From an uncultured Bacteroides sp. (GTDB lineage Bacteria; Bacteroidota; Bacteroidia; Bacteroidales; Bacteroidaceae): a stretch of 64,000 nucleotides of DNA. The notes below the pieces were generated by a model. The model was not told the origin of the DNA. It was given only the letters and a program-made list of their open reading frames with translations, and ran no database searches. Below, piece after piece: positions 37,829 to 46,541 of this stretch. The first letter of the stretch is position 1. Every line of letters starts with the position of its first letter. The stretch spans positions 2,728,001 through 2,792,000 of the forward strand of contig NZ_OY781099.1 in the NCBI RefSeq assembly GCF_963676325.1, given 5' to 3'. Made by a program: the position numbers and the translations under genes.

Positions 37829-40771
37829 TTAAAAGTTAAGACTTACACCTAGAATTCCAACCAAAGGACGTGGATAAATGTTTTTATCCAAACCATCTTT
37901 CACTTCAGGATCAAGGCCAGCATATTTTGTAATAACAAATGCATTCTGTACTGTTCCGTAAACACGTCCACTAACTTTACCAAATAAATTTTTAAAAGTA
38001 TGGCCTAAAGTTATATTATCACAACGTAAAAATGAAGCATTCGTTACATAATAGTCAGATAATAAACTTACATTCTGGAAATTAGATTTGAAAGCGGATA
38101 GAGGTCTGTTAGAGAGATAACCTTTATTATTAATACTTCCTTCACTAATAGCAGCTTTTGAAGAAGCAATATTATTATAGACATAGTTTCCAAGGTTAGA
38201 CCTTAAAGAGAAACTAAAGTCCCATGACTTATACACCAATTTTGATGTAAATCCCATAATAACATCTGCAGAAGGTTTCTCTAAAAAATAGCGGTCATCG
38301 TCATTAATAACACCATCTTTATTGCGATCTACAAAAAGACCTTCTATTGGCTTACCTGCCTGATCATAAACTTGTTCAAATACATAAAACGAATTAGCAG
38401 AATGTCCTACTCCTTGTGCCTGAGCTTTATTTCCGGTACCACCATCAATATCCCCTGTAAGTACTATTGTTGAAGCATTATCCTGGGCTGTTAGTTTAGT
38501 AATTTTATTAGTATTCCAAGCTGCATTGAAACCTAAATCCCAAACCAAGTCTGGAGTAGAAATTGCTTTGGCATTAATTGCAAATTCAACACCCTGATTT
38601 TTCAATGAACCAATATTACTAACGATACGATTTTTAAAGTTGGTTCCTGAAGGAACATCAATCACATTGATAAGGTCTTTCGTTTTACGATAATAATAAT
38701 CTAAAGCAGCAGTAATTCTGTTATTTGCAAAACCAAAGTCTAAACCAGCATTCCATGTTGTTGTTTCTTCCCATTTCAAATTAGGATTGTATCCATCAGG
38801 GCGAGATATTTTTATAAATTGATTACCTAACTGATAGAATGCACCATCCTGACCAGCATAATATGTAGCCATATATGGATAATCTCCCTGAGAAAGATCT
38901 TGTTGTCCTGTAATACCATATCCTAAACGAAGTTTAAGATCAGAAACAGCATCAACATCTTTCAGAAAAGACTCTTCTTTAATCTTCCATCCTAATGCAA
39001 CTGATGGGAAAAGTCCCCAACGATTATCTTTAGAGAAACGTGAAGTACCATCATCACGTAAAGTGGCTGTAACCAAATACTTATTCATAAATGAATAATT
39101 CAAACGGCCAAAGAAAGACACTAAATAATTTTCTGTTTTAAATATGTAACTTGTTGGATTATTTGAGTCAAGATTATTATATGCATTTTCTGTATTTCTA
39201 TGAAAATGTTGCCATGAATAACCACCCATTATATCTATGTGATGAGCATCGTTCAAATCTTTTGCATATTGCAAATAAAAATCTAGTAAGTGATTATATT
39301 TATCAATAGTTTCAGATCCAGTCTTTCCATTTTCAACATAACCAATAGGTGATTCTTTGGGGTAAAAAACATCTTGAGTTCCAGTAGCAACATCCATACC
39401 TAAATTTAAGTTTGCATGCAATTCCGGAAGGAAATGGAATTTATAATCAAACTGAGCATTAGCAATAATGTTCTTTGAATTTGCTGTTTCTTTTTTCTGC
39501 TTCAACATAGAAACAGGGTTTTTAGTAGCAATAGAGATGAACTGACCTGCATCTTCCCATGCAAAATAACCACCATATTTACTATTACCATCCATTACTG
39601 GTTTTGTAGGATCAAAGTCTAAGGCTGCACCTATTGCACCTGTATCTGCAAATCGATTATTAGAAATCATCCCCTTGGCATTAATATTCACATTCAAGTG
39701 ATTATCAAAAAATGAAGGATTTAAATTAAATGAACCTGTATAACGTTCAAAATTTGATGTATCAAGAATACCATTTTGATTTGTGTAACCAACAGATACA
39801 CGATAAGGCATATTCTTTAAGCCACCAGAGACTGTAACATTATGATCATGTCCAAGAGCTGTTCTGAAAATTTCTTTTTGCCAGTCTGTATTTGCAGTAC
39901 CCAATAATTTAACAGCTCCTGAAGTTGCACCAAATTTATTGGTAACAAAATCACGGAATTCATCAGCAGACATCACATCAATGCTATTAACTTTTGTACT
40001 TACTGATATATTTCCATCATAAGATACTCTGGGAGCTGCCCCCTTTTCTCCTTTTTTAGTAGTAATGATAATTACACCATTTGAAGCGCGTGATCCATAA
40101 ATGGCAGTAGCAGATGCATCTTTAAGAACTGTAAATGTTTCAATATCATTAGGATTGATTGTACTAAACATATTAGAAACACCTTTAATACCCTCATTAT
40201 CAATAGGAAGACCATCGATTACAATAAGAGGTTTGTTACTTGCAGACAAAGAAGAACCACCACGAACACGGATTGTCACATCACCGCCAGGAGCACCACC
40301 ATCTGATGTAACATTTACACCAGCTATTTTTCCGGTAATCATGTCAGTAGCAGTTGTTGTAAGCCCACGATTTAGTTTATCTGGCTTGATTGCTGTTACA
40401 GATCCGGTAAGATCATTCTTCTTTACCGTACCATAACCAATAACAACTGTGCCTTCAAGCATTACGGCATCTTCCTGCAAAACAATCGTCAGGTTTTTTA
40501 ATGCTTTTACTTCTGTCATTTTATAACCAATAAAAGAAACTGTAAGAACGGAATTCTGAGGAGCCTGAAGATGAAATACTCCATCAAGATCGGTAATAGT
40601 GCCGGTAGTGGTGCCCTTTACAGCAACATTTGCACCAATAATAGGCTCACCCTTTGCATCCTTTACAACTCCCGTAACAGTGATCTGCTGTGCAAAGACG
40701 CCCATCGACAAGAACAATCCTATCAAAATTGGGAGGATTGCCTTCACGAGTTTAAGATTAACTTGCTTCAT
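37829..40771 (-). CDS. SusC/RagA-family TonB-linked outer-membrane transporter
   Basis: A 980-residue protein with a signal peptide (about 1-27), a CarboxypepD_reg-like domain (about 28-100; ITVTGVVKDAKGEPIIGANV), a TonB-dependent plug (about 110-220) with the SusC-specific segment KDASATAIYGSRASNGVIII, and a large beta-barrel. The ATG at 40771 (MKQVNLKL) gives a proper signal sequence and was preferred over one at 40795. It imports oligosaccharide with the SusD partner and heads the four-gene minus-strand operon. Its promoter faces the LacI gene. Confidence 0.95.
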   Translation of the reverse strand: MKQVNLKLVKAILPILIGLFLSMGVFAQQITVTGVVKDAKGEPIIGANVAVKGTTTGTITDLDGVFHLQAPQNSVLTVSFIGYKMTEVKALKNLTIVLQEDAVMLEGTVVIGYGTVKKNDLTGSVTAIKPDKLNRGLTTTATDMITGKIAGVNVTSDGGAPGGDVTIRVRGGSSLSASNKPLIVIDGLPIDNEGIKGVSNMFSTINPNDIETFTVLKDASATAIYGSRASNGVIIITTKKGEKGAAPRVSYDGNISVSTKVNSIDVMSADEFRDFVTNKFGATSGAVKLLGTANTDWQKEIFRTALGHDHNVTVSGGLKNMPYRVSVGYTNQNGILDTSNFERYTGSFNLNPSFFDNHLNVNINAKGMISNNRFADTGAIGAALDFDPTKPVMDGNSKYGGYFAWEDAGQFISIATKNPVSMLKQKKETANSKNIIANAQFDYKFHFLPELHANLNLGMDVATGTQDVFYPKESPIGYVENGKTGSETIDKYNHLLDFYLQYAKDLNDAHHIDIMGGYSWQHFHRNTENAYNNLDSNNPTSYIFKTENYLVSFFGRLNYSFMNKYLVTATLRDDGTSRFSKDNRWGLFPSVALGWKIKEESFLKDVDAVSDLKLRLGYGITGQQDLSQGDYPYMATYYAGQDGAFYQLGNQFIKISRPDGYNPNLKWEETTTWNAGLDFGFANNRITAALDYYYRKTKDLINVIDVPSGTNFKNRIVSNIGSLKNQGVEFAINAKAISTPDLVWDLGFNAAWNTNKITKLTAQDNASTIVLTGDIDGGTGNKAQAQGVGHSANSFYVFEQVYDQAGKPIEGLFVDRNKDGVINDDDRYFLEKPSADVIMGFTSKLVYKSWDFSFSLRSNLGNYVYNNIASSKAAISEGSINNKGYLSNRPLSAFKSNFQNVSLLSDYYVTNASFLRCDNITLGHTFKNLFGKVSGRVYGTVQNAFVITKYAGLDPEVKDGLDKNIYPRPLVGILGVSLNF

Positions 40772-40861
40772 GCATTTAAAAATTAAAGTTAACAATATTA
40801 TAAATAATTGATTCTCTGAAAATATTGGAATAAATCCTAAAAATTCATTTCAACTACGCAA

Positions 40862-40869
40862 CAAAAATA
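40862..40869 (-). promoter_or_regulatory. -7 promoter element of the SusCDE-GH13 operon
   Basis: On the minus strand this reads TATTTTTG, a match to TAnnTTTG, 90 bp upstream of the susC-like start codon. The LacI-type operator lies a further 55 bp upstream. Confidence 0.6.
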
Positions 40870-40924
40870 GAATTTATTAACTATTATTTATACAGCTAGT
40901 GTGTTGATTTTGTTACTTTTGCCA

Positions 40925-40938
40925 TGCAATCGTTTGCA
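40925..40938. promoter_or_regulatory. probable LacI-family operator between the susC-like and LacI genes
   Basis: TGCAATCGTTTGCA has perfect 5-bp arms (TGCAA/TTGCA) around a central CG, as in LacI/GalR operators. It sits in the divergent gap, about 55 bp from each of the two -7 elements. A related site lies upstream of the GH13 gene at 25503. Confidence 0.65.
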
Positions 40939-40992
40939 CTCCAAATATACATCCTACAAATAACAATTTAAAATAATCTGATACAATTATTA

Positions 40993-41000
40993 TATTTTTG
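40993..41000 (+). promoter_or_regulatory. -7 promoter element for the LacI-family regulator
   Basis: TATTTTTG matches TAnnTTTG, 50 bp before the regulator start codon. Confidence 0.6.
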
Positions 41001-41050
41001 TTGTGAGAACATTTATAAACACAACCTTGGATCTAAACTTTAGAAATAAA

Positions 41051-42073
41051 ATGATGAATTACAAGCCACAAATTACAATTAAAGATATTGCCAGGGCATT
41101 AAATGTCTCTCCGTCAACAGTTTCAAGAGCACTCAAAAATAATCCCGATATTAGTGAAGAGACCAGGAATACTATAAATAAGTACGCGCGCGAACATAAT
41201 TATAAACCCAACGAACTGGCTTTGAATTTACGAACCAGCCGTTCAAATACAATTGGTGTTATTATTCCTCAATTTGTCCATCATTTTTTCTCGTGTGTAT
41301 TAGATGGCATTGAAGAAGTTGCTTCGAAAGCCGGATATAATATTATTATAGCACAATCTAATGAAGAGTATGAGCGTGAAGTTAAAATTGTTCGTACATT
41401 TCTTGCAACGAGGGTTTGCGGGGTTATTACTTCATTAGCCAAAGACACCTCTCACTATGAACATTATCAGGAATTACTGGATAATAATATCCCAATTGTA
41501 TTCTATGATCGGATTTGCACCGGAATAAATACTGAGCGAGTAGTTGTTGACGATTATGCCGGCGCTTTTGCAGCTGTGGAATATATGATTCAAACTGGAT
41601 GTAAACGCATCTTATTTTATAGTGCACCTCTTAATCTGGAGATTTCTAAGAATCGCAGGAACGGATATTTGGATGCAATGAAAAAATATAAGGTTCCGGT
41701 AGATAATAGTATGATTAAAATTTGTGATACACGAGAACAAGCTATTGCCATAACGCCGGATATCCTTGAAGCACCCAATCGTCCCGACGGTTTCTTTGCT
41801 ATTAATGATGAAACAGCGTCTGGTATTTTGTATGCTTGCAAACTTGTTGGATTAAAAATTCCGGAAGAGATTTCCATTTGTGGCTTTTCTGACGGAATTA
41901 TTGCCCAAACAACCGATCCAAAACTCACTACGGTGGAGCAACATGGAAAAGAAGTTGGAGAAAGTGCCATAAATCTGTTAATAGATAAGTTGGAGAATAA
42001 AAAACCTGATGAAAAAAGAGCTGCTAATAGAATTGTTAAGACAAATCTGGTAGTTCGGGGAACAACAAAATAG
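41051..42073 (+). CDS. LacI-family transcriptional regulator of the alpha-glucan locus
   Basis: A 340-residue regulator. The N-terminal helix-turn-helix reads ITIKDIARALNVSPSTVSRALKNN, followed by the hinge helix (PNELALNLR) and a periplasmic-binding-like sensor domain (about 65-335). It is divergent from the SusC operon and next to the sugar transporter and GH65 genes, so the inducer is probably maltose or a malto-oligosaccharide. The start is the first of two adjacent ATGs (41051 and 41054). Classical Bacteroides starch loci use the membrane regulator SusR instead. Confidence 0.92.
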   Translation: MMNYKPQITIKDIARALNVSPSTVSRALKNNPDISEETRNTINKYAREHNYKPNELALNLRTSRSNTIGVIIPQFVHHFFSCVLDGIEEVASKAGYNIIIAQSNEEYEREVKIVRTFLATRVCGVITSLAKDTSHYEHYQELLDNNIPIVFYDRICTGINTERVVVDDYAGAFAAVEYMIQTGCKRILFYSAPLNLEISKNRRNGYLDAMKKYKVPVDNSMIKICDTREQAIAITPDILEAPNRPDGFFAINDETASGILYACKLVGLKIPEEISICGFSDGIIAQTTDPKLTTVEQHGKEVGESAINLLIDKLENKKPDEKRAANRIVKTNLVVRGTTK

Positions 42074-42132
42074 AAGAGTTAAATTATCAGACAATCATAT
42101 TTACATGGTTATCAAGTAATTAATAAAATACA

Positions 42133-42269
42133 GGTGGCAGAGGTGGCAGATAAAATTAATATTTTAGGATTTCTGAAATTAAATTTTGAAAATTCCGCAA
42201 TTTGCAGAATTTTCAAAATTAAATTTTCAGAATGAAAAAAAGTAAGTTTTTACTGCCACCTCTGCCACC
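42133..42269. repeat. nested inverted repeat with perfect 17-bp outer arms
   Basis: GGTGGCAGAGGTGGCAG at 42133-42149 is exactly complementary to 42253-42269. Inside, CTGAAATTAAATTTTGAAAA can fold onto the later GAATTTTCAAAATT and flanking AAATTTTCAG with few mismatches. The outer arms themselves consist of a tandem GGTGGCAG word. It could be a miniature mobile element, a folded RNA or a terminator-like structure. Confidence 0.7.
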
Positions 42270-42311
42270 CAGACTGGTAATTCAGGGCTTTCAACTGAAT
42301 GTAAAAAGGAA

Positions 42312-42412
42312 GTCAACCTCTTTTGGGCTTTAAACCTAAAAAGGTCAACCCGTATCAGAGTTAATAAATTAATCGGTCAACTGATTATAGGCTTAAGAAC
42401 ATAGTAGTCAAC
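42312..42412. repeat. GTCAAC array, four copies at 31-32-bp spacing
   Basis: GTCAAC begins at 42312, 42344, 42376 and 42407. About 10 bases after each copy a second, weaker shared word appears (GGCTTTAAAC, GAGTTAATAA, GGCTTAAGAAC, CAGTTTAATAC), so the true unit is about 32 bp and degenerate. Confidence 0.6.
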
Positions 42413-42476
42413 TGGAATCAGTTTAATACAGTTCAAAGCAGGAACTAATCATTTTCCGGTTTATAAATGAACTAAT

Positions 42477-42531
42477 CATGTACATGTTTGACTATAAACA
42501 TGTACATGATTGGGGGCTAAACATGTACATG
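42477..42531. repeat. CATGTACATG array, three copies at 22-23-bp spacing
   Basis: The perfect 10-bp palindrome CATGTACATG begins at 42477, 42499 and 42522. The TAC cores are at 42481, 42503 and 42526. Copies 2 and 3 are both preceded by AAA and followed by ATTG. Confidence 0.8.
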
Positions 42532-42621
42532 ATTGCGCCTGATTAACCCGAGAAAAACAATAGTTAGTATAATGATAATTAATAAACAAAAATCATATAA
42601 AATCTAATTTTGAATAATACA

Positions 42622-43938
42622 ATGAAGACAAAACCAGATCTCAGCTTTTGGAAACTATGGAACATCAGTTTCGGTTTCTTTGGCGTTCAAATTGCATACG
42701 CACTTCAAAGTGCAAATATTAGTCGTATATTTTCCACATTAGGTGCCGACCCTCATAACTTAAGTTATTTCTGGATTTTACCTCCTCTTGCAGGAATTAT
42801 TGTTCAACCGTTGATTGGTTCTGCCAGTGATAAAACATGGACACGATTCGGGCGTAGGATTCCTTATCTTTTCGTTGGCTCCCTGGTTGCCGTTGTAGTA
42901 ATGTGTCTTTTACCTAACGCCGGAAGCTTTACAAACTTTATCAATGCGATGGCTTTCGGACTATTTTCACTTATGTTTCTTGATACCTCAATAAATATGG
43001 CAATGCAGCCTTTTAAAATGATGGTGGGAGATCTTGTAAATGAAAAGCAAAAAGGCCTGGCATACTCTATTCAAAGCTTTTTATGTAACGCAGGAAGTCT
43101 GGTTGGCTATCTTTTCCCATTTATTTTCACATTCATAGGAATCAGTAATGTTGCTAAGAAAGGAATGGTGCCCGACTCAGTAATTTACTCTTTTTATATC
43201 GGTGCAACCATCTTAATTTTTTGTGTAATCTATACAACCATCAAGGTAAAAGAAATGCCTCCAAAAGAATTTGAAGAATTTCATGGCATCACAGCTGCAG
43301 AAAAGAAAGAAAAGACAGACTTTGTTTATTTACTTAAAAATGCCCCGAAAGTATTCTGGACAGTTGGATTGGTTCAATTCTTTTCCTGGGCTGCTTTTAT
43401 GTACATGTGGACCTATACCAATGGAGCAATAGCCAGCAATGTATGGGGAACAACCACTACTGCATCTGCTGAATATCAGGAAGCCGGAAATTGGGTTGGC
43501 GTTTTATTTGCAGTTCAGGCAATCGGTTCTGTATGTTGGGCGGTAGTGCTACCTATGTTCAAATCACGCAAATTTGCCTATTCTGCAAGTTTAATATTAG
43601 GAGGCTTAGGTTTCATCTCTACCCTCTTTATTCACGATCAGTATTTGCTATTTGCTTCATACTTTATGATCGGATTTGCCTGGGCAGCTATGTTAGCAAT
43701 GCCGTTTACCATTTTAACCAATTCCATTTCCGGAAAAAATATGGGAGCTTATCTTGGCTTGTTTAATGGAACTATCTGTTTACCACAAATTTGTGCAGCT
43801 CTTATCGGCGGCGGAATACTACACCTTGTAGGCGGGAAACAGGTAAATATGTTAGTTCTGGCAGGGATATTTCTTATTGCCGGAGCCGTTTGTGTGTATC
43901 TGATTAAAGAGACAACAGCGAAACATAAAGAAAATTAA
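42622..43938 (+). CDS. MFS sugar transporter, SLC45-like (maltose-type)
   Basis: A 438-residue inner-membrane protein with about twelve helices. The N-terminal block WKLWNISFGFFGVQIAYALQSANISRIFSTLGA and the loop SDKTWTRFGRRIPY are typical of the bacterial/SLC45-like sucrose-maltose symporter branch. It probably brings maltose or related oligosaccharides from the periplasm to the cytosol, where the next gene product can phosphorolyse them. The ATG at 42622 is used; the frame opens at a TTG 12 bp earlier. Confidence 0.88.
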   Translation: MKTKPDLSFWKLWNISFGFFGVQIAYALQSANISRIFSTLGADPHNLSYFWILPPLAGIIVQPLIGSASDKTWTRFGRRIPYLFVGSLVAVVVMCLLPNAGSFTNFINAMAFGLFSLMFLDTSINMAMQPFKMMVGDLVNEKQKGLAYSIQSFLCNAGSLVGYLFPFIFTFIGISNVAKKGMVPDSVIYSFYIGATILIFCVIYTTIKVKEMPPKEFEEFHGITAAEKKEKTDFVYLLKNAPKVFWTVGLVQFFSWAAFMYMWTYTNGAIASNVWGTTTTASAEYQEAGNWVGVLFAVQAIGSVCWAVVLPMFKSRKFAYSASLILGGLGFISTLFIHDQYLLFASYFMIGFAWAAMLAMPFTILTNSISGKNMGAYLGLFNGTICLPQICAALIGGGILHLVGGKQVNMLVLAGIFLIAGAVCVYLIKETTAKHKEN

Positions 43939-44003
43939 ACGAAAAATTAGTTTTTTAAGAAAATTTTATTTGTTTTTTTTATTACCTTGCAGCAGGTTTT
44001 CAT

Positions 44004-44103
44004 CTAAGCTGAAAACAAAAGGAAAAGTGCAAAAAGCATAGACTGCACAAGACTGTGTTTTTTGCACTTTGAGTCTTTTGTTTAAAGACAAACATTCAGC
44101 TAG
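44004..44103 (+). other. nested hairpin in the GH65 leader
   Basis: AAAGTGCAAAAA (44024-44035) pairs with TTTTTTGCACTTT (44058-44070). An outer stem joins AACAAAAG (44014-44021) to CTTTTGTT (44074-44081), and AGCTGAA (44007-44013) can join TTCAGCT (44095-44101). The structure fills most of the 203-bp gap between the transporter and the phosphorylase. It may act as a partial terminator or leader attenuator. Confidence 0.6.
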
Positions 44104-44141
44104 GAACTAACATCACAAAGTGAGCACGAATAAAAGGAAGA

Positions 44142-46463
44142 ATGAATAGATATCTTAAAATTGACGGTTGGAATATTATTGAAGAAGATTTTCATGCTAA
44201 GAATCAAAGAGCTTCAGAAAGTATATTCAGCATTGGCAACGGAAGAATTGGTCAGCGAGGTAACTTTGAAGAGACTTATACAGGCGATACTCTTCAGGGT
44301 TCTTACATAGCAGGTCTATATTTTCAAGACCGCACACGTGTTGGTTGGTGGAAAAACGGATATCCCCGCTATTTTTCCCGTATGCCTAATGCCCCTTACT
44401 GGAGCGGAATTAATCTTAGGCTGATTGATGAAGAACTGAATCTTGAAGAATGGGATATAAACAAGTTCGAGCGTAAGCTTCTAATGAAAGAAGGCATCGC
44501 CGAACGGACTGTTACTGTTACTTCTCCGAAAGGACATACCTTACAAATTCATGTGGAGCACTTCTACAGCATGGAGCATTTAAATCTTTGTCTGATAAAA
44601 TACAGCGTAACCTCAGTTAATTACGAAGGAAAAATATCTCTCCTCCCCTACATCAATGGAGATGTTATTCATGAAAGTTCCAATTTTAATGAAAAAATGT
44701 GGAACATTATCCTTGCTAAAACAACACATGAATATGCTTTATTATGGACACAGACAAAACGGGAAGACTCGCAGGCTTGCTGTGCCACAACTTATCAACT
44801 ATTCAAGAACAATAAAGAGATAACCAGTAGGCCAATCAGGATAGAAAAAGAAAAGTTTGTAGGGTTTAGTGTTGGTAGCGATGTAAAACCTGGCGAAACT
44901 TTGTCTTTGATAAAATACACTTCTGTAGTATCTTCACTTTATTGCGATAGAAAGGAGTTAGTAGACCAATCTATTGCTGAAGCTCAGAATGCAAAAAATA
45001 CTGGATGGGATTCTTTTTTGGAAGAGCAGCGAAAAGACTGGAGCAAGTTATGGAATAAAATGGATGTACAGATTGAGGGAGATGACGAGGTTCAGCAAGC
45101 AATCCGTTTCAATATTTTCCAGATACATCAGAACTACAAAGGGGACAACCCTAGTCTGAACATTGGTTCAAAAGGATTTACCGGTGAAAAGTACGGAGGA
45201 AACACTCAATGGAATACAGAATTATGCTGCATTCCCTATTATTTGCTTGCCGGCTCCAGAAACTTAGCCATAAATCTTTTGCTATACAGGTACAATCATT
45301 TACCAAAAGCAATAGAAAATGCTGAAAAATTAGGATTCACCAATGGGGCTGCTCTATATCCAATGGTGACAATGGACGGAACTGAATGTCACAATGAGTG
45401 GGAAATTACTTTTGAAGAAATTCACCGTAACGGAATCATTGCACATGTTATTGACTTATACACCAATTTTACAGGACAGACAGATTATGTGGCTAAATAT
45501 GGCCTGGAAGTACTAATTGGAATATCCCGATTCTGGAGTCAGAGAGTAAGTTTCTCCTCATCCAAACAAAAGTATGTGATATTAGGAGTAACAGGTCCAA
45601 ATGAATATGAAAATAATGTAGACAATAATTGGTATACTAATTACAGTTGCATTCAGAATTTAAAATCTACTCTTCACTATCTGGAATTAGTAGAAAAGAA
45701 TTATACAAATGATTTCCAACGAGTTCTGAAAAAGACTAATTTCCAGTTGGCAGAAACAAAGCGATGGAAAGATATTATTGAAAACATGTATTTACCTGTT
45801 GACAATGAAAAAGGGATCTTCGTTCAGCAAGATGGATACATGGACAAGGAACTAAATGTAGTTGCAGATATCAATCCATCAGAACGTCCCATAAGTCAGC
45901 ACTGGTCATGGGACCGGATTCTGCGTTCATGCTTTATAAAACAAAGCGATGTTCTTTTGGGTATTTATCTTTACCGGAACGATTTTGATATAGAAACAGT
46001 AAAAAAGAATTTCCAGTTTTACGAGCCTCGCACTCTTCACGAATCATCCCTCTCCTATTTCATACATTCAATACTTGCCGCACGTATCGGAGAGATTGAT
46101 AAAGCTTATGACTTGTTTCTAAAAGCTACTCGTTTGGATTTGGATGATTATAATAATGACTTAAAAGAAGGACTTCATATAACCAGTATGCCCGGAAGCT
46201 GGCTTGCATTGGTTGATGGTTTTGCCGGAATGAAACTAAAAAACGGTAAAGCATCATTTGAACCACTAATCCCGCGTAAATGGAAATCATATGCTTTTAA
46301 AGTAAATTTCAATGGATACTTTTTACTTATAAAAATAAGTCAGGGAGAAATGAATGTAAGCAATCTGGCAAGTCAGGATGCGTGTATTCAGGTTTATAAT
46401 AAGAACTATTCAATAAAGGCTAAAACTGATATAATAATTCCTATTAATCCTAGCGAAAAATAA
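44142..46463 (+). CDS. GH65 glycoside phosphorylase/hydrolase, probable maltose phosphorylase-like
   Basis: A 773-residue cytoplasmic protein with no signal peptide, composed of an N-terminal beta-sandwich (about 1-275), an (alpha/alpha)6 barrel (about 315-690) and a C-terminal beta domain. The catalytic acid is expected in CHNEWEITFEEIHRNG (Glu419). GH65 enzymes convert maltose-like disaccharides and phosphate to beta-glucose 1-phosphate. The barrel motif that is usually W-D-T-E reads W-N-T-E here (357-360), so specificity or activity may differ. Beta-phosphoglucomutase, the usual partner, is not in the window. Confidence 0.87.
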   Translation: MNRYLKIDGWNIIEEDFHAKNQRASESIFSIGNGRIGQRGNFEETYTGDTLQGSYIAGLYFQDRTRVGWWKNGYPRYFSRMPNAPYWSGINLRLIDEELNLEEWDINKFERKLLMKEGIAERTVTVTSPKGHTLQIHVEHFYSMEHLNLCLIKYSVTSVNYEGKISLLPYINGDVIHESSNFNEKMWNIILAKTTHEYALLWTQTKREDSQACCATTYQLFKNNKEITSRPIRIEKEKFVGFSVGSDVKPGETLSLIKYTSVVSSLYCDRKELVDQSIAEAQNAKNTGWDSFLEEQRKDWSKLWNKMDVQIEGDDEVQQAIRFNIFQIHQNYKGDNPSLNIGSKGFTGEKYGGNTQWNTELCCIPYYLLAGSRNLAINLLLYRYNHLPKAIENAEKLGFTNGAALYPMVTMDGTECHNEWEITFEEIHRNGIIAHVIDLYTNFTGQTDYVAKYGLEVLIGISRFWSQRVSFSSSKQKYVILGVTGPNEYENNVDNNWYTNYSCIQNLKSTLHYLELVEKNYTNDFQRVLKKTNFQLAETKRWKDIIENMYLPVDNEKGIFVQQDGYMDKELNVVADINPSERPISQHWSWDRILRSCFIKQSDVLLGIYLYRNDFDIETVKKNFQFYEPRTLHESSLSYFIHSILAARIGEIDKAYDLFLKATRLDLDDYNNDLKEGLHITSMPGSWLALVDGFAGMKLKNGKASFEPLIPRKWKSYAFKVNFNGYFLLIKISQGEMNVSNLASQDACIQVYNKNYSIKAKTDIIIPINPSEK

Positions 46464-46524
46464 AAAACGGTCCATTTTAAATGAACGTGCTTAACAAATA
46501 CCTCTTGTGAATTGTTTTTTGTTG

Positions 46525-46532
46525 TATATTTG
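46525..46532 (+). promoter_or_regulatory. -7 promoter element immediately before the putative porin gene
   Basis: TATATTTG matches TAnnTTTG, and a TTG at 46505-46507 could be the -33 element. Only nine bases separate it from the ATG, so the leader would be only a few nucleotides. Confidence 0.55.
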
Positions 46533-46541
46533 CGCCTAATT

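Larger units (their letters stand above)
42074..42621. other. 548-bp noncoding stretch packed with repeats
   Basis: No gene was found. In order, it holds a large nested inverted repeat (42133-42269), a GTCAAC array with 32-bp period (42312-42412), two copies of GAACTAATCAT (42442-42452 and 42469-42479) and the CATGTACATG array (42477-42531). No clear -7 element was seen before the MFS gene. Confidence 0.7.

Noticed and set aside
42312..42531. CRISPR-like spacing of repeated words
   Set aside because: The conserved words are only 6-10 bp, the units are 22 or 32 bp in total, and no cas gene is near. A CRISPR needs repeats of about 24 bp or more with spacers of similar length.
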